A DNA stretch of 6,337 nucleotides from Burkholderiales bacterium. GTDB taxonomy: Bacteria > Pseudomonadota > Gammaproteobacteria > Burkholderiales > Burkholderiaceae_C. Positions within the stretch are counted from its first letter, which is position 1; each line of letters begins with the position of its first letter. Positions 5,704 through 6,337 of this stretch are shown here, in pieces. The notes under the pieces are model-generated. The model saw only the letters and a list, made by a program, of their open reading frames with translations, had not been told where the DNA came from and did not search any database. The stretch is taken from contig JANXMO010000496.1 of the NCBI GenBank assembly GCA_025354615.1, positions 1-6,337 on the forward strand, written 5' to 3'. The translations under genes were made by a program, and so were the position numbers.

Positions 5704-5778
5704 AACCGGCCGGTGCGGACCCGCGTGTCGGGTGGTGTGGCAAGGGTGCTTCCGTAACGGAAAACCCCTTATGCCGAT
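5704..5778 (+). ncRNA. Group II intron domains V and VI
   Basis: Domain V spans about 5704-5737: ACCG (5705-5708) pairs with TGGT (5733-5736), CCG (5710-5712) with CGG (5729-5731), and TGCG (5714-5717) with CGCG (5722-5725) around a GACC loop, with a small bulge near 5726-5728. This is the ribozyme core. G5709 faces G5732 where the expected CGC triad would give a C-G pair. Domain VI spans 5739-5775: GGCA (5739-5742) pairs with TGCC (5772-5775), GGG (5744-5746) with CCC (5766-5768), and TTCCG with CGGAA around TAA (5750-5762). A5771 is unpaired, 7 nt before the 3' end, as expected for the branch-point adenosine. Confidence 0.75.
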
Positions 5779-5785
5779 GGTTGGT

Positions 5786-6337
5786 TCAAAAAGAAGGTTT
5801 TGCCAATTCAATCCAGTCAAACCCGTTTGACTGACAAGCGATATGCAGTTGCGTTTGGTGGTTGGTAGTCAAACCAGGCGCCAATGCTGTATGCACCAGC
5901 TCCACACGGTTGTTGCGCTCGCTCAAATGGGCGGCCACCACATGGCGCAAACCCTCGTGCAAGCAGTGCGACAGCACTTGCGCTGCGGTGTCATTCGACA
6001 AGTGCCCGTGGCTACCGCCAATTCGCTTCTTCAAAAATGCAGGGTAGTGCGATGCGGCCAGCAATTCGCGGTCGTGGTTGCACTCGAGTAGCAGGGCGTC
6101 GCAATGCTGGAGATGATTCAGCAAATGCGTGGTGATTGAGCCGGCATCGGTCAACACACCGAGGCAAAGGCCTTCTACTTCGAACCGCAGCTGCAGCGGT
6201 TCGGCCGCATCGTGCGGCACGGTGAAGGGCCGCAGCAGCAGCGGCCCTATGACGATACGGTCGCCATCCCGTGCGAAATTCAGCTGTTGCGCATCCAGCT
6301 CGGGCGACCCGATCGCGCGCCAGGTGCCGCGGCTCAT
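5786..6337 (-). CDS. MBL-fold metallohydrolase (YycJ/PhnP-like), C-terminal part, start outside window
   Basis: The minus-strand frame is open to the window edge and ends at the TGA complementary to 5786-5788, giving 183 residues. Although an ATG falls at the very edge, the text there (MSRGTWRAIG) matches the interior of the family, so the true start, with the HxHxDH metal motif, lies beyond the window. Visible metallo-beta-lactamase landmarks are TVPHDA (39-44, metal-region His42), VLTDAG (61-66, bridging Asp64), LLECNHD (84-90), GGSHGHLSN (107-115) and AAHLSERNN (135-143, His137). The LECNHD and AHLSxxNN pattern points to the COG1235 group that includes YycJ/VicX and PhnP, which are phosphodiesterase or nuclease-like enzymes with two metal ions; the substrate here is unknown. 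The gene converges on the lipoprotein gene, and the intron relic begins only 7 nt past its stop, between it and the shared terminator. Confidence 0.9.
   Translation of the reverse strand: MSRGTWRAIGSPELDAQQLNFARDGDRIVIGPLLLRPFTVPHDAAEPLQLRFEVEGLCLGVLTDAGSITTHLLNHLQHCDALLLECNHDRELLAASHYPAFLKKRIGGSHGHLSNDTAAQVLSHCLHEGLRHVVAAHLSERNNRVELVHTALAPGLTTNHQTQLHIACQSNGFDWIELAKPSF

Larger units (their letters stand above)
5177..5778 (+). mobile_element. Degenerate ORF-deleted group II intron, probably class C (IIC)
   Basis: This 602-nt stretch has no intact gene and reads as a bacterial group II intron, a self-splicing retroelement. Its 5' end GTGGG is one base from the GTGYG consensus. The domain I-III region (about 5177-5560) has the look of bacterial intron RNA, with GCGAACGAAGCC near 5234 and GAGAAGTCATCACAGACCG near 5482, which I recall from related introns. 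A frameshifted reverse-transcriptase N-terminus (5564-5679) occupies domain IV, and domains V and VI follow. The 3' end GAT (5776-5778) fits the AY rule. Class C is inferred from the C-G-type domain V triad and from insertion right after an intrinsic terminator, the known IIC target. A candidate EBS1, GTGGGAAA (5274-5281), can pair with the 5' exon TTTTTCAT (5169-5176), including G-U pairs. The missing reverse transcriptase and the altered 5' end and triad suggest a dead copy. Exact ends are from motifs, not alignment. Confidence 0.8.

Noticed and set aside
5177..5778. The gap considered as an insertion sequence with terminal inverted repeats
   Set aside because: The two ends are not inverted repeats, no transposase is encoded and no target duplication is visible; the intron reading explains more.
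5843..6135. Plus-strand frames opposite the metallohydrolase gene
   Set aside because: Antisense to a frame with clear metallo-beta-lactamase motifs and without any motif of their own.

Overview
The window looks like part of a Burkholderiales (betaproteobacterial) chromosome, probably close to the Comamonadaceae. This rests on the pepA-holC pair followed by a small helical protein of a type I remember from Burkholderiales, on a conserved hypothetical gene just after dnaB, and on the moderately high GC coding style. No 16S or other marker is present, so the assignment is an inference.

Left part (1-1281): the 3' end of leucyl aminopeptidase pepA, then holC (DNA polymerase III chi subunit), then a 115-residue helical protein whose ATG overlaps the holC stop as ATGA. 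All three read rightward and look co-transcribed. Middle part (1432-2620): a complete periplasmic branched-chain amino acid-type ABC substrate-binding protein, with no permease or ATPase beside it, closed by a strong intrinsic terminator. Next (2661-4604): a consensus DnaA box just upstream of dnaB (replicative helicase), and a small conserved hypothetical gene that overlaps the end of dnaB. dnaB here is not preceded by rplI as it usually is in this group.

Right part (4605-5173): a promoter-like -10 box, a long leader with a perfect 16-bp palindrome, and a small alanine-rich lipoprotein with 11-residue helical repeats, ended by a strong and apparently bidirectional terminator. Three bases after the T-run of that terminator starts a stretch of about 600 bases (5177-5778) with no real gene. 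I read it as a degenerate bacterial group II intron, most likely class C (IIC). It keeps a GTGGG 5' end, a domain V hairpin, a domain VI hairpin with a bulged adenosine 7 nt from a GAT 3' end, and a short frameshifted remnant of the intron reverse transcriptase; nearly all of the reverse transcriptase is deleted. Two C-to-G-type departures from consensus, one at the 5' end and one in the domain V triad, suggest it no longer splices. Its position after a terminator fits IIC target choice. Seven bases beyond it, on the opposite strand, ends an MBL-fold metallohydrolase gene whose start lies outside the window.

The intron relic is the most interesting element. The DnaA box at dnaB, the leader palindrome and the repeat lipoprotein are secondary points.
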